64,000 nt of DNA from positions 620,001-684,000 of the forward strand of contig NZ_LR215050.1 of NCBI RefSeq assembly GCF_900660755.1, written 5' to 3'. The translations under genes and the position numbers were made by a program. This DNA is from Acholeplasma hippikon. Lineage in GTDB: Bacteria; Bacillota_I; Bacilli_A; Acholeplasmatales; Acholeplasmataceae. A model generated the notes under the pieces. It ran no database searches, was not told the origin of the DNA, and saw nothing but the letters and a program-made list of their open reading frames with translations. Below are positions 1-7,440 of the stretch, piece by piece. Position 1 is the first letter of the stretch. The number at the start of each line of letters is the position of its first letter.

Positions 1-485
1 AAAAACGAATTAATCGTAATTGTTTTTTTGTAAATTTGACATGAACCATATTTTGTTTTTAGTGGTTTTACAATGATTGGAACAAGTGTTAGACCTAACT
101 TATTTAAATCATTAACTAAATTTGGTGTTAATGTTTCAATCATTTTAAGTGTTTCATTTTTATAAATTTCAAACATGTTTTTTTCAGTTTGAGCTAACCC
201 ATCAAAAAATACATCAATTGATAGTTCTTTGCCCCATAACTGATATTTTTTAACTTCTACTTTGGATTGTTTTTTATTTTTAAGCTTTAAAATTTTATCA
301 AAGTTTATATCAATAGCATAAATGATATTTTCTTTTGATAAACGTTCATTTGCAGTAACAACTAAAACATTATTTTTAAATCTAAAGTAGATATGCTTGA
401 TTTTTTTGTAATGAATTTCATATGAAAGTGATATATCGCGCTTTTCATATGTTCCACTTAACACTTTATTTTTTCTTTGAAACAC
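1..485 (-). CDS. YgjP/DUF45-family metallopeptidase, N-terminal part (cut by window edge)
   Basis: The reading frame runs off the left edge, so only about 161 residues are seen. The last visible residues read KTKYGSCQIYKKTITIN, which fits the (K/R)-x-(R/Y)-W/Y-GSC...I-x-(L/I)-N block that precedes the HExxH zinc site in the YgjP-like DUF45 family (related to SprT/WLM peptidases); the zinc site itself would lie outside the window. I place the start at a GTG (483-485) because a TTGGAG ribosome binding site sits about nine bases upstream and the frame is open from there; the ATG at 446-448 is in another frame and hits a stop. It overlaps the 3' end of trmR by 20 bases, so it is probably translationally coupled to it. 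Family call is good; physiological role unknown. Confidence 0.75.
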   Translation of the reverse strand, partial: MFQRKNKVLSGTYEKRDISLSYEIHYKKIKHIYFRFKNNVLVVTANERLSKENIIYAIDINFDKILKLKNKKQSKVEVKKYQLWGKELSIDVFFDGLAQTEKNMFEIYKNETLKMIETLTPNLVNDLNKLGLTLVPIIVKPLKTKYGSCQIYKKTITINSF

Positions 486-1035
486 TTAGTCCGTCTCCAA
501 CTTCTGGTAGAATAATTGAATCAAAATCTTTGTTTTCTATTAAGAAAGTTTTAAATGCTTCTAATTTTCTTAATAAGGCTTTTGTATTTCTATTTTTAAC
601 ATCTTCTATTTTTAATTGATGGAATGAGATGTTATCACAAATAATTGCACTATCTGTGTTTAAATTATGTTTGAACTTTTCAAAAAACTTTTGATATTGG
701 CTTTTTGCAGCATCAATAAAGATTAAATCATACTTATCAGTTAACCCTTCATACAGTAGTGCATCTTCATCATAGATTGTTACATTGGCGTTAAATGTTT
801 TAACCCATTTTTTTGCTTCTACGATACGTTCAGGATCTCTTTCAAAAGTGTCAACAACGGTGTTTTCTAGTGAAAAGCATATGGCACTATAACCATATGC
901 TGTTCCAATTTCTAGAATTTTTTTAACGTTATTTTTTCTAATGTAATCAATGATATATGCTAAGCCTTCATCAGTAATGATTGGAATATCTCTTTCCAAA
1001 CAATACTGTTTGAATTCATTAAGCTTCGATGTCAT
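466..1035 (-). CDS. trmR: tRNA 5-hydroxyuridine O-methyltransferase TrmR (YrrM)
   Basis: A 189-residue class I SAM-dependent O-methyltransferase of the family 3/YrrM type. The SAM-binding loop LEIGTAYGYS is at residues 41-50, the acidic ribose-binding end of strand 2 near 66-68 (FERD) and the family motif FIDAAKSQY at 106-114. In Bacillus subtilis the orthologue YrrM (TrmR) methylates 5-hydroxyuridine at tRNA position 34 to 5-methoxyuridine. The gene order alaS-ruvX-yrzB-yrrM seen here matches Bacillus, which supports TrmR rather than a small-molecule catechol methyltransferase. It overlaps the upstream DUF1292 gene by 17 bases. Its likely substrate-making partners, two U32 proteins, lie at the other end of the window. 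Confidence 0.85.
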   Translation of the reverse strand: MTSKLNEFKQYCLERDIPIITDEGLAYIIDYIRKNNVKKILEIGTAYGYSAICFSLENTVVDTFERDPERIVEAKKWVKTFNANVTIYDEDALLYEGLTDKYDLIFIDAAKSQYQKFFEKFKHNLNTDSAIICDNISFHQLKIEDVKNRNTKALLRKLEAFKTFLIENKDFDSIILPEVGDGLSVSKKK

Positions 1036-1297
1036 CTTCAGATTCTTCAGCTTCTAAATCTTTTTGATATTGTTCAAACACTCTATCAACTAATTCCCAT
1101 TCTTCTTCAGTTTCAATATCTAATAGTTCGCCTTCTTCAGGAGTAGCACCTTCAACATATCTTGCTGCTGAAATCTCTTTTGATTCATCAAATTCAAAAA
1201 CTACATAGTTTTTTCCATTTTCTGAGAATGTAAAAATAATTGTTACGATTTCTTCTTTATCATCTGAGATGATTGATAATTTATCTAATACGTCCAT
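1019..1297 (-). CDS. yrzB: DUF1292 family protein (YrzB)
   Basis: A 92-residue, strongly acidic protein, rich in Glu and Asp especially in its last 30 residues. It has the DUF1292 pattern of an N-terminal beta-rich segment (IVTIIFTFSENGKNYVVFEF) followed by an acidic helix. No enzymatic motif is visible and the biochemical role of the family is not known to me. The ATG has a GAAAGGAAG ribosome binding site about ten bases upstream, just over the end of ruvX, and its 3' end overlaps trmR, so it is part of the alaS-ruvX-yrzB-trmR transcript. The same neighbourhood is conserved in many Firmicutes. Confidence 0.85.
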   Translation of the reverse strand: MDVLDKLSIISDDKEEIVTIIFTFSENGKNYVVFEFDESKEISAARYVEGATPEEGELLDIETEEEWELVDRVFEQYQKDLEAEESEDDIEA

Positions 1298-1299
1298 TT

Positions 1300-1719
1300 T
1301 TAAAATCTTCCTTTCGAGTCTAAATAATTTTGTAAAATCACTTGAGCCGCTACTTGATCTTTTAATGCGCGTTGCTTATCGTATTTTTTATTTGAATCCG
1401 ATAAGATTCTAAGGGCTGACTTAGTAGATAATCTTTCATCCCAAGTAATAATTTCAATTTGTTTTTTTGTTTTTAGTAATGTGTTGAAATCTAGAACCAT
1501 TTGGCCTTTTTCACCAAGATCGTTATTCATGTGTTTTGGTAATCCAATCACAACCACATCAATTTTATATTGATCAATGACTTTAACGAGTTGGTCTGCT
1601 GCATCGTTAAAATCTTTTTCTCTAAAGCGAATGGTTAATAAATCATGCGCAATAATCCCTGATTCACTTAATGCAACACCTAAAGTTTTTTCACCTAAAT
1701 CTAGTCCTAAATATTTCAA
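1300..1719 (-). CDS. ruvX: RuvX/YqgF RNase H-fold nuclease (pre-16S rRNA processing, putative Holliday junction resolvase)
   Basis: A 139-residue member of the YqgF family with the usual length. The first acidic strand LGLDLGEKTLG is at residues 4-14, the second motif WDERLST at 93-99, and the third acidic position is in KDQVAAQ at 120-126; together these are the RNase H-like catalytic residues. In Escherichia coli YqgF matures the 5' end of 16S rRNA, and the family has also been proposed as a Holliday junction resolvase. The ATG start overlaps the alaS stop by four bases, so the two are translationally coupled. RuvA and RuvB are encoded separately at 35-36.7 kb, and no RuvC is visible. Confidence 0.9.
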   Translation of the reverse strand: MKYLGLDLGEKTLGVALSESGIIAHDLLTIRFREKDFNDAADQLVKVIDQYKIDVVVIGLPKHMNNDLGEKGQMVLDFNTLLKTKKQIEIITWDERLSTKSALRILSDSNKKYDKQRALKDQVAAQVILQNYLDSKGRF

Positions 1720-4286
1720 ATTAATCCATTACCTTTCAAGTAATTTGTTAACGCTTCTAAGTTTTGAGTACCACCTTGAGCAAAGTCAGGTTTACCGCCA
1801 CCGTTACCTAAAGTTTCTTTAGCTAAAGCTTGAATAATTGCTTTTGCATCTTTAGACTTAGTCTTCACTAAGAATGAAGCTTTTTCTGAAGTTTGATTAA
1901 TTAAAATCACAACTTCTGTCTTCATTTTATCATATAAAACATCGATTAATGGTTTTAGTGAAGCTTGTGGTAAGTCATTTGTTAATACATAAGTTGTTTC
2001 TTTAATTTCATTTGGAGTAAAGCTGTCTGCAGATGCTAGAATGCTATTTAATAATTTAGATTCATTTTCTTTTTCTAAATTCTTAACTAAATTTGATAAA
2101 TTTTGAACATATAATCTGTAGTTTAAGATATCATTGAAGCTTCCCTTAACTTCTGGTTTTGCTTCAAATTTAACGTTTGCATCAATTGATAGAGCCTTAG
2201 TTTCTAATTGGCTGATTTGTTCTAATAAATGCCCTAAGTATTTATCTTGATTTTTAACAACTTCATTTGTGAAGCCTTCAAATCTAAAGATACCTGAACC
2301 AATTGATTCAACACTTGTAATTACAAAATCAATAATATCTTTTGTATTCTTAACGTGTGTACCACCACAGAATTCTAAACTCCATTTATTGATATCTACA
2401 ACTCTAACAACATCACCATATTTTTCACCAAATAACATTTGTGCACCTAATTTTTTCGCTTCGTCAATTGGTAAAACATGTGTAACTACTGCTAACTGTT
2501 CATTAATTTTTTCTTTAACGATTGATTCAATCTTTAAGATTTGTTCTGGTTTAATTGCTTCATAGTGGTTAATGTCAAATGAGAACTTTGTTGGACCATT
2601 GTATGAACCTTGCTGTTTAGCGTGTTCACCTAATACATCTTTAATTGCTTGATGTAAAAGGTGTGTTGCTGTATGGTTTCTTTCAGTTAAGTTACGTGTT
2701 GCTTCATCAACGATTGCTAAGACTTCATCACCTTCTGTAAATGAATCTGTTTCAATGCGATGTAAGTATTGTCCATGAGGAAGTTTAACAACATCTGTAA
2801 CAACTAATCCATTGATTGTACCTGTATCAGCAATTTGTCCACCCATTGTAGCGTAGAATGGTGTTTGATCTAAGACAATACCATCTTCAAAAATCTTAAT
2901 AATTTTTGCTTCAACTTGTAATTGATCATAACCAACAAATTTAGATGGCTCTGTGAAGTTTAAGTAAGTTTCATCTTGACTCTTCATTGAACCTTTGACG
3001 CTTCTTGCTTCTCTTGAACGGTTCTTTTGTTCTAATAATGCAGTTTTGAAACCTTCAACATCAACTGTGATATTATTTTCTGCAGCATATTCTAATGTTA
3101 ATTCAATTGGGAATCCATAAGTATCATAAAGTTTGAATGCCTCTAATCCACTTAAAGATCCGTCTTTAATACTTGACAATAAGTGTTTTTCACCATCATT
3201 AATTGTTGCAAAGAATTTCTCTTCTTCTTTTAAGATAATCTTTTTAACAATTTCTTTTGTTTGTCTTAATGCTGGATAGAATGATTCCATCATTTCAACA
3301 ACTGTATCAACTAGTTTGTATAAGAATGGTTCATTAAACTTAATTGTTCTTCCATACTTAATTGCACGACGTAAGATACGACGTAAAACATAACCTCTAC
3401 CCTCATTTGAAAGTGTTGCACCATCAGAGATTGCAAATGTTAATGTCTTAATATGATCTGAAATGACTTTGAAAGCCATTTGTCCAGTGTATGTAACCCC
3501 TGATAGTTCTTGAGTTTTTAAGATAACAGGATAGTGAAGGTCAGTTTCGAAGTTTGTTTCTGTACCTTGTAAAACACACGCAAATCTTTCTAATCCTGCA
3601 CCCGTATCGATATTTTTATTAGGTAGTTCTTTATATTCACTACGTGGAACATCTGGATTTGCATTGTATTGGCTAAATACGATATTCCAGATTTCAATAA
3701 ATCTATCATTTTCGATATCTTCTTCAATTAATTCTTTACCACGTTTATCGTATTTTTCTCCTCTATCGAAGAAAATTTCTGTACATGGGCCTGAAGGACC
3801 TGCACCGATTTCCCAGAAATTACCTGGTTGTGGAATCATATGGTCTGCTGGAATTCCAAGTGAAATCCATTTTTCTTTAGCTACTTGATCATCTGGATAG
3901 TAAGTTATATATAATTTTTCAACTGGCATGCCAAAGTATTTTTCACTTGTTAACAATTCATAACCGAATTCAATTGCTTCAGGTTTAAAGTAATCACCAA
4001 TTGAGAAGTTTCCCATCATTTCAAAGAATGTATGGTGACGTGCTGTTCTACCAACGTTATCAATATCATTTGTTCTTAATGATTTTTGAACGTTAGTAAT
4101 TCTTCTTGATTTTGGTGTTTCACTACCATCAAAATATTTTTTTAATGGTGCTACCCCTGCGTTAATCCAAAGTAAAGTTGGGTCATTAACTGGGATTAAT
4201 GATGCAGATGGTTCAATTAAGTGTTTTTTTGATTCGAAAAACTTTAACCAAGTTTCTCTAATTTCTGTTGATGACATATATCGCAT
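1716..4286 (-). CDS. alaS: alanyl-tRNA synthetase
   Basis: An 856-residue class II synthetase of full length. The N-terminal catalytic core includes the segment HHTFFEMMGNFS near residue 85 and the conserved GAGLERFA block near residue 230. The editing domain has its zinc-type motifs HTATH around residue 537 and CGGTH around residue 638, so proofreading of mischarged Ser or Gly should be intact, and the C-Ala domain ends with the glycine-rich GNGGGKPDFAQGG. A strong ribosome binding site (AGGAGG, with ATG eight bases on) lies just downstream of a T-box leader with an alanine GCU specifier, which explains its control. It heads the operon alaS-ruvX-yrzB-trmR. Confidence 0.98.
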   Translation of the reverse strand: MRYMSSTEIRETWLKFFESKKHLIEPSASLIPVNDPTLLWINAGVAPLKKYFDGSETPKSRRITNVQKSLRTNDIDNVGRTARHHTFFEMMGNFSIGDYFKPEAIEFGYELLTSEKYFGMPVEKLYITYYPDDQVAKEKWISLGIPADHMIPQPGNFWEIGAGPSGPCTEIFFDRGEKYDKRGKELIEEDIENDRFIEIWNIVFSQYNANPDVPRSEYKELPNKNIDTGAGLERFACVLQGTETNFETDLHYPVILKTQELSGVTYTGQMAFKVISDHIKTLTFAISDGATLSNEGRGYVLRRILRRAIKYGRTIKFNEPFLYKLVDTVVEMMESFYPALRQTKEIVKKIILKEEEKFFATINDGEKHLLSSIKDGSLSGLEAFKLYDTYGFPIELTLEYAAENNITVDVEGFKTALLEQKNRSREARSVKGSMKSQDETYLNFTEPSKFVGYDQLQVEAKIIKIFEDGIVLDQTPFYATMGGQIADTGTINGLVVTDVVKLPHGQYLHRIETDSFTEGDEVLAIVDEATRNLTERNHTATHLLHQAIKDVLGEHAKQQGSYNGPTKFSFDINHYEAIKPEQILKIESIVKEKINEQLAVVTHVLPIDEAKKLGAQMLFGEKYGDVVRVVDINKWSLEFCGGTHVKNTKDIIDFVITSVESIGSGIFRFEGFTNEVVKNQDKYLGHLLEQISQLETKALSIDANVKFEAKPEVKGSFNDILNYRLYVQNLSNLVKNLEKENESKLLNSILASADSFTPNEIKETTYVLTNDLPQASLKPLIDVLYDKMKTEVVILINQTSEKASFLVKTKSKDAKAIIQALAKETLGNGGGKPDFAQGGTQNLEALTNYLKGNGLI

Positions 4287-4299
4287 TGATATTTCCTCC

Positions 4300-4515
4300 T
4301 AAATAAATAAAAAAAGTCCCATAAAAGAATACTCTTCTAAGGACGAATCAAATCCGCGGTACCACCTTAGTTCGCAAGCTTTACTTGCGCACCTTCATTA
4401 TTGCTGTTAAGGCCAGCGTACTTTAGCTCCTAAGGTAGCGTTCATCAGGTCATTTATCACTTTTCACCAACCAGTGACTCTCTAAATAATGGCTTTGACT
4501 ACTCCTCTTATTCAT
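4300..4515 (-). promoter_or_regulatory. T-box leader (alanine specifier GCU) with transcription attenuator, controls alaS
   Basis: On the minus strand the leader carries the T-box proper AAGGTGGTACCGCGG (4354-4368), a stem I region with the GGTTGGTGAAAA-type apical segment, and the specifier GCU at 4437-4439 followed by the usual ACC. The terminator hairpin (about 4316-4344) runs into a U tract at 4308-4315. CUAAGG just 5' of the T-box can pair with CCUUAG in the terminator 5' arm, giving the alternative antiterminator. Uncharged tRNA-Ala should therefore permit transcription of alaS. The leader also fills most of the 322-base gap between alaS and the GNAT gene. Confidence 0.92.
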
Positions 4516-4521
4516 CGCTAC

Positions 4522-4558
4522 AATGATTTTATCATATTTATAAAAAAAATCATTATTT
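4522..4558 (-). promoter_or_regulatory. probable promoter of the alaS T-box transcript
   Basis: Upstream of the leader on the minus strand a TTGATT box is followed after about 18 bases by TATAAA, with TATGAT a few bases further on as an alternative -10. The region is nearly pure A/T, so the exact -10 is uncertain. Confidence 0.4.
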
Positions 4559-4572
4559 TTAATCAAATTAAT

Positions 4573-4604
4573 AAAAAATACCAACATTTAACATTGGTAT
4601 TTTT
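4573..4604 (-). terminator. intrinsic terminator after the GNAT gene (bidirectional shape)
   Basis: Inverted repeat AAAATACCAA / TTGGTATTTT with a nine-base loop, followed on the minus strand by a run of T (4573-4579). It ends the minus-strand operon before the alaS leader region. The plus-strand side also has a T run. Confidence 0.75.
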
Positions 4605-4608
4605 CTTC

Positions 4609-5022
4609 TTATTTTATGTAAATCATTTTTTGATGCGGAATTCCTGCTTCCATATACTTTTTACCTACAATTTGAAAACCTAATTTTTTATAAAATGGTA
4701 CTTTGGGTAGTTGTGCAGAAAGTGCTAATGATTCATGACGTTCTTTTAAGTATTCAATGATTTCAGTTGATAATCCTTGATTCCTAAAATTGATATCTGT
4801 TACCACTCGACCAACATAAGGTTGTTCATTTATATAAAGTAATCTTGCATAAGAAACAATTTGTCCACCTCTTTTAATAAAAAGATGTTTGCATGTTTCA
4901 TCATGTGAATCAATATCTGTTTCAATTATTTTCTGTTCGACCATAAAAACTTCTTGACGTAGTTTCATGATTTGTAAGAGTTCTAAATTAGTGAGTTCAT
5001 CAAAAGTTTTTATAAAAACCAT
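4609..5022 (-). CDS. GNAT family N-acetyltransferase (ElaA-like)
   Basis: A 137-residue single-domain acetyltransferase. The N-terminal block LRQEVFMVEQKIIETDIDSHD (about residues 22-42) is the signature of the ElaA subgroup, and the acetyl-CoA pyrophosphate-binding segment is represented by GRVVTDINFRNQGLSTEI (about 73-90), where the usual R/Q-x-x-G-x-G/A is RNQGLS. Substrate unknown. It is the last gene of the run rnr-smpB-patatin-PAP2-GNAT, three bases after the PAP2 gene, and is followed by a terminator. Function inside the cell cannot be read from context. Confidence 0.8.
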   Translation of the reverse strand: MVFIKTFDELTNLELLQIMKLRQEVFMVEQKIIETDIDSHDETCKHLFIKRGGQIVSYARLLYINEQPYVGRVVTDINFRNQGLSTEIIEYLKERHESLALSAQLPKVPFYKKLGFQIVGKKYMEAGIPHQKMIYIK

Positions 5023-5025
5023 TTT

Positions 5026-5904
5026 TTACACCTTTAATTTCTTAAATAAATATGCGCTTCCACATGTACCGTATAGGCAAATAATTGCATAACGGATTGC
5101 ATCTAAAATCGGATTATCTACTGAAATTAAATCAAATAATACACTTAATCCAACATAACAAATTACAACCCCAATTAAACCAATCAATACACGATATAAA
5201 ACTTTAATACCCGTTGGTTTAAATTGATTATTAATCATCATCTTATCAATAGCGTATCCACCCATGAACCCTGCTAATGCACCTAATGCAACATATACAT
5301 TTTTAAAGTGATGATAATCTACACCAATAATATATAGGATAGTAATAGCTAGTAATAAGAATGGAATCATGTATAACCCAACTCGATGTTCATTATCACC
5401 CATTAAATCCACTAATTTTGATAAACCTAATGCTGCTAATATACCTAATGCTAAGCCAGCTAAAACATCTGTTGGATAGTGTTGACCTAAGTAAACTCTT
5501 GTTAAAGGAACAATGATCATTGCCCCTAATAAAACCCATTTTAACCAGTTATTTTTCTTGCCATACTCTTTATATAAAACAGTTGAAATCACTGCAGTAT
5601 TTTGAGCATGTCCTGATGGGAATGAATAACCACTCGTTTCTTCTCCCACACCAAGCGTTGGGTCTTCTTTAAATGGACGCTCAATTTTAACAACTGATTT
5701 AATTAATTCATTTGCAACCGCACTAAAAGCAAATGAGAATACTAATTTAAATGCAACTTTTTTATTAAAGAACCAATAAATCACCAACACAACACCCATG
5801 AACACGAATTGATCACCAATTTGTGTAAGTATTTCCATTAACTTATCTAAAAAACCAAATCTTATACTTTGAATTGCACGAATAATATCTAATTGAAAAT
5901 CCAT
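5026..5904 (-). CDS. membrane-associated PAP2-superfamily lipid phosphatase
   Basis: A 292-residue polytopic membrane protein with the complete PAP2 catalytic triad motifs: KxxxxxxRP at K69-R76-P77, PSGH at 96-99 and RxxxxxHxxxD at R136, H142, D146. Several further hydrophobic helices follow. Such enzymes dephosphorylate phosphatidic acid, phosphatidylglycerophosphate, diacylglycerol pyrophosphate or undecaprenyl pyrophosphate on the outer face of the membrane; the sequence alone does not choose. It starts one base after the patatin gene ends, so a joint role in phospholipid turnover is plausible. Considerably longer at the C-terminus than minimal PAP2 proteins. Confidence 0.88.
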   Translation of the reverse strand: MDFQLDIIRAIQSIRFGFLDKLMEILTQIGDQFVFMGVVLVIYWFFNKKVAFKLVFSFAFSAVANELIKSVVKIERPFKEDPTLGVGEETSGYSFPSGHAQNTAVISTVLYKEYGKKNNWLKWVLLGAMIIVPLTRVYLGQHYPTDVLAGLALGILAALGLSKLVDLMGDNEHRVGLYMIPFLLLAITILYIIGVDYHHFKNVYVALGALAGFMGGYAIDKMMINNQFKPTGIKVLYRVLIGLIGVVICYVGLSVLFDLISVDNPILDAIRYAIICLYGTCGSAYLFKKLKV

Positions 5905-5905
5905 T

Positions 5906-6910
5906 TTATTCTTCCTCTCTCATTGGTAGTTCTAATACTTCTTTATTTTCTAATTGTTTTATTTCTTCTTTATTTTTTTCAGGAGCTGCTAATTTTGGAT
6001 TTAATCCTAACTTGTAATCTTTAATTGCTTGTTCATCATCTTCATTTAAGTCAATCAAATTAAAGCCTTCATTAATTAAAAAACGATCAAACCATAAGAA
6101 TTTAGATTGAATTTTTTGTTCTTTAACTTTCTTAGTCATCAAACTTCCAACTAAATATCCTATATCTTCTAATTTTTCTTTGTATGTCGATTCAAATTTA
6201 ATCGTATCAATTAAATCTTTAATGATGTTGTTTTCAAATACATTCTTAGATGTTAAGTTAACAATTGTAACTTCTTTATTATCATAAAGTTCAGGTTTAA
6301 ACTTGTTATCTAAAGGTACTGCAAAAATTAAGTTGCAACCATCATCAATTAATGGTTGAATCGGATAGTTATCTAAAACACCACCATCAACATAATTTAA
6401 GCCATTAATCTTTGTTGGTCCAAAGACAACTGGGATTGATGCACTTGCCATAACACCTAAGTAAGGCTCTTCCATATCATTTAATTTCCAAACCTTTTTC
6501 TCCATAGAATCAGTTGAAATTTGGTGGAACATTGATGCTTTATCATACATTAATGCAGTTGTTGCATATCCATTATATTTAGAACGTTGAACGTTCTTCA
6601 TATTAATTCTTTGGAGTAACGTTCTTGCTAAAGGTTCTATTGAATATAATCTATTACTCTCTTTATTAAATAAACTTCCTTTAGTTGCAAACACTTTAGA
6701 GTTATCAATATCCGCCCAAATATCTGCCATTTCCTTATATGTTAATTTGCTCATCAATAGCAAAGTGTTAATTGCGCCAATTGAAGTACCTGAAATACTG
6801 TTGACATGTTTTAAAATGCCTGCTTCCATGAGTGCTTTAACGACACCTAGTTGATAGCTTCCTTTAGCTCCGCCACCACCAAGCATTAACCCAATCTTTG
6901 CTTTTTTCAT
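5906..6910 (-). CDS. patatin-like phospholipase (RssA/YlbK type)
   Basis: A 334-residue patatin-domain hydrolase. The oxyanion-hole motif GGGGAKGSYQLG is at residues 11-22, the nucleophile serine lies in GTSIG (41-45, Ser43) and the catalytic aspartate in DGG at 175-177, so the Ser-Asp dyad is intact. No signal peptide; the C-terminal 40 residues are charged (KNKEEIKQLENKEV). The family hydrolyses acyl chains of membrane lipids. The start overlaps the smpB stop by four bases. Its ribosome binding site, AAAGGGGA, contains an 11-base exact complement to the small RNA at 63.7 kb, which may regulate it (see findings). Confidence 0.88.
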   Translation of the reverse strand: MKKAKIGLMLGGGGAKGSYQLGVVKALMEAGILKHVNSISGTSIGAINTLLLMSKLTYKEMADIWADIDNSKVFATKGSLFNKESNRLYSIEPLARTLLQRINMKNVQRSKYNGYATTALMYDKASMFHQISTDSMEKKVWKLNDMEEPYLGVMASASIPVVFGPTKINGLNYVDGGVLDNYPIQPLIDDGCNLIFAVPLDNKFKPELYDNKEVTIVNLTSKNVFENNIIKDLIDTIKFESTYKEKLEDIGYLVGSLMTKKVKEQKIQSKFLWFDRFLINEGFNLIDLNEDDEQAIKDYKLGLNPKLAAPEKNKEEIKQLENKEVLELPMREEE

Positions 6911-7356
6911 CTATACTTCCCCTTTAATAGTTGTTGCTTTTCTCTATTTAAATCTCTTTCTTTGATTGTTTCGCGTTTATCATATAACTTTTTCCCCTTA
7001 GCGATAGCAATCTCTATTTTAATGAGACCTTGATGTAATTGTACTTGAAGTGGAATCACTGTATAGCCTAAACGCTCTTTATGACCAATAATTTTATTAA
7101 TTTCACTCTTATTTAAGAGCAATTTTCTTGTTCTAGTTTCTTCATGATTAAAAATTGAACTTTGATCATACTTTGCAATATGCATATTTAAAATGAAAAC
7201 TTCACCGTTTTTGAAAGTGATATGTGCTTCATTAATAGACACTTTACCAGCACGTATACTCTTAACTTCACTACCTTGAAGTTGAATACCTGCACTAAAT
7301 TTTTGTTCTATAAAATATTCAAATGTTGCTCTTTTATTTGTTGCGATAACTTTCAT
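6907..7356 (-). CDS. smpB: SsrA (tmRNA)-binding protein SmpB
   Basis: A 149-residue SmpB of normal length: N-terminal NKRATFEYFIEQKFSAGIQL, the characteristic GSEVKSIRAGK (about residues 29-39), and the basic C-terminal tail KGKKLYDKRETIKERDLNRE that enters the empty mRNA channel during trans-translation. It delivers tmRNA to stalled ribosomes. RNase R lies directly upstream, the classical rnr-smpB pairing, in which RNase R degrades the defective message. A terminator after rnr means smpB may have some transcription of its own. No tmRNA gene is present in this window. Confidence 0.97.
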   Translation of the reverse strand: MKVIATNKRATFEYFIEQKFSAGIQLQGSEVKSIRAGKVSINEAHITFKNGEVFILNMHIAKYDQSSIFNHEETRTRKLLLNKSEINKIIGHKERLGYTVIPLQVQLHQGLIKIEIAIAKGKKLYDKRETIKERDLNREKQQLLKGKYR

Positions 7357-7416
7357 GATTTACATACCTATTTTTCATAATCTATTACTATTTTAACATA
7401 ACTCATGTTATGAGAG

Positions 7417-7439
7417 AAAAAAATCCATGCATGCATGGA
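7417..7439 (-). terminator. intrinsic terminator after rnr
   Basis: A perfect palindrome TCCATGCATGCATGGA (7424-7439) followed on the minus strand by seven T (7417-7423), starting one base past the rnr stop codon. A second small inverted repeat, CATAAC/GTTATG (7397-7412), lies between it and smpB. Confidence 0.75.
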
Positions 7440-7440
7440 C

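Noticed and set aside
446-448. ATG as start of the left-edge gene
   Set aside because: That frame reaches a TAG within about 30 codons; the conserved DUF45 frame is a different one and is open back to the GTG at 485. I first suspected a frameshift at the run of seven A, but the other frame reads through cleanly.
4489-4683. Plus-strand short open frame across the alaS leader and GNAT end
   Set aside because: It overlaps the T-box leader and the GNAT coding end and resembles no protein.
7357-7440. tmRNA gene next to smpB
   Set aside because: The 84-base gap holds only a terminator and a small inverted repeat; far too short for tmRNA.
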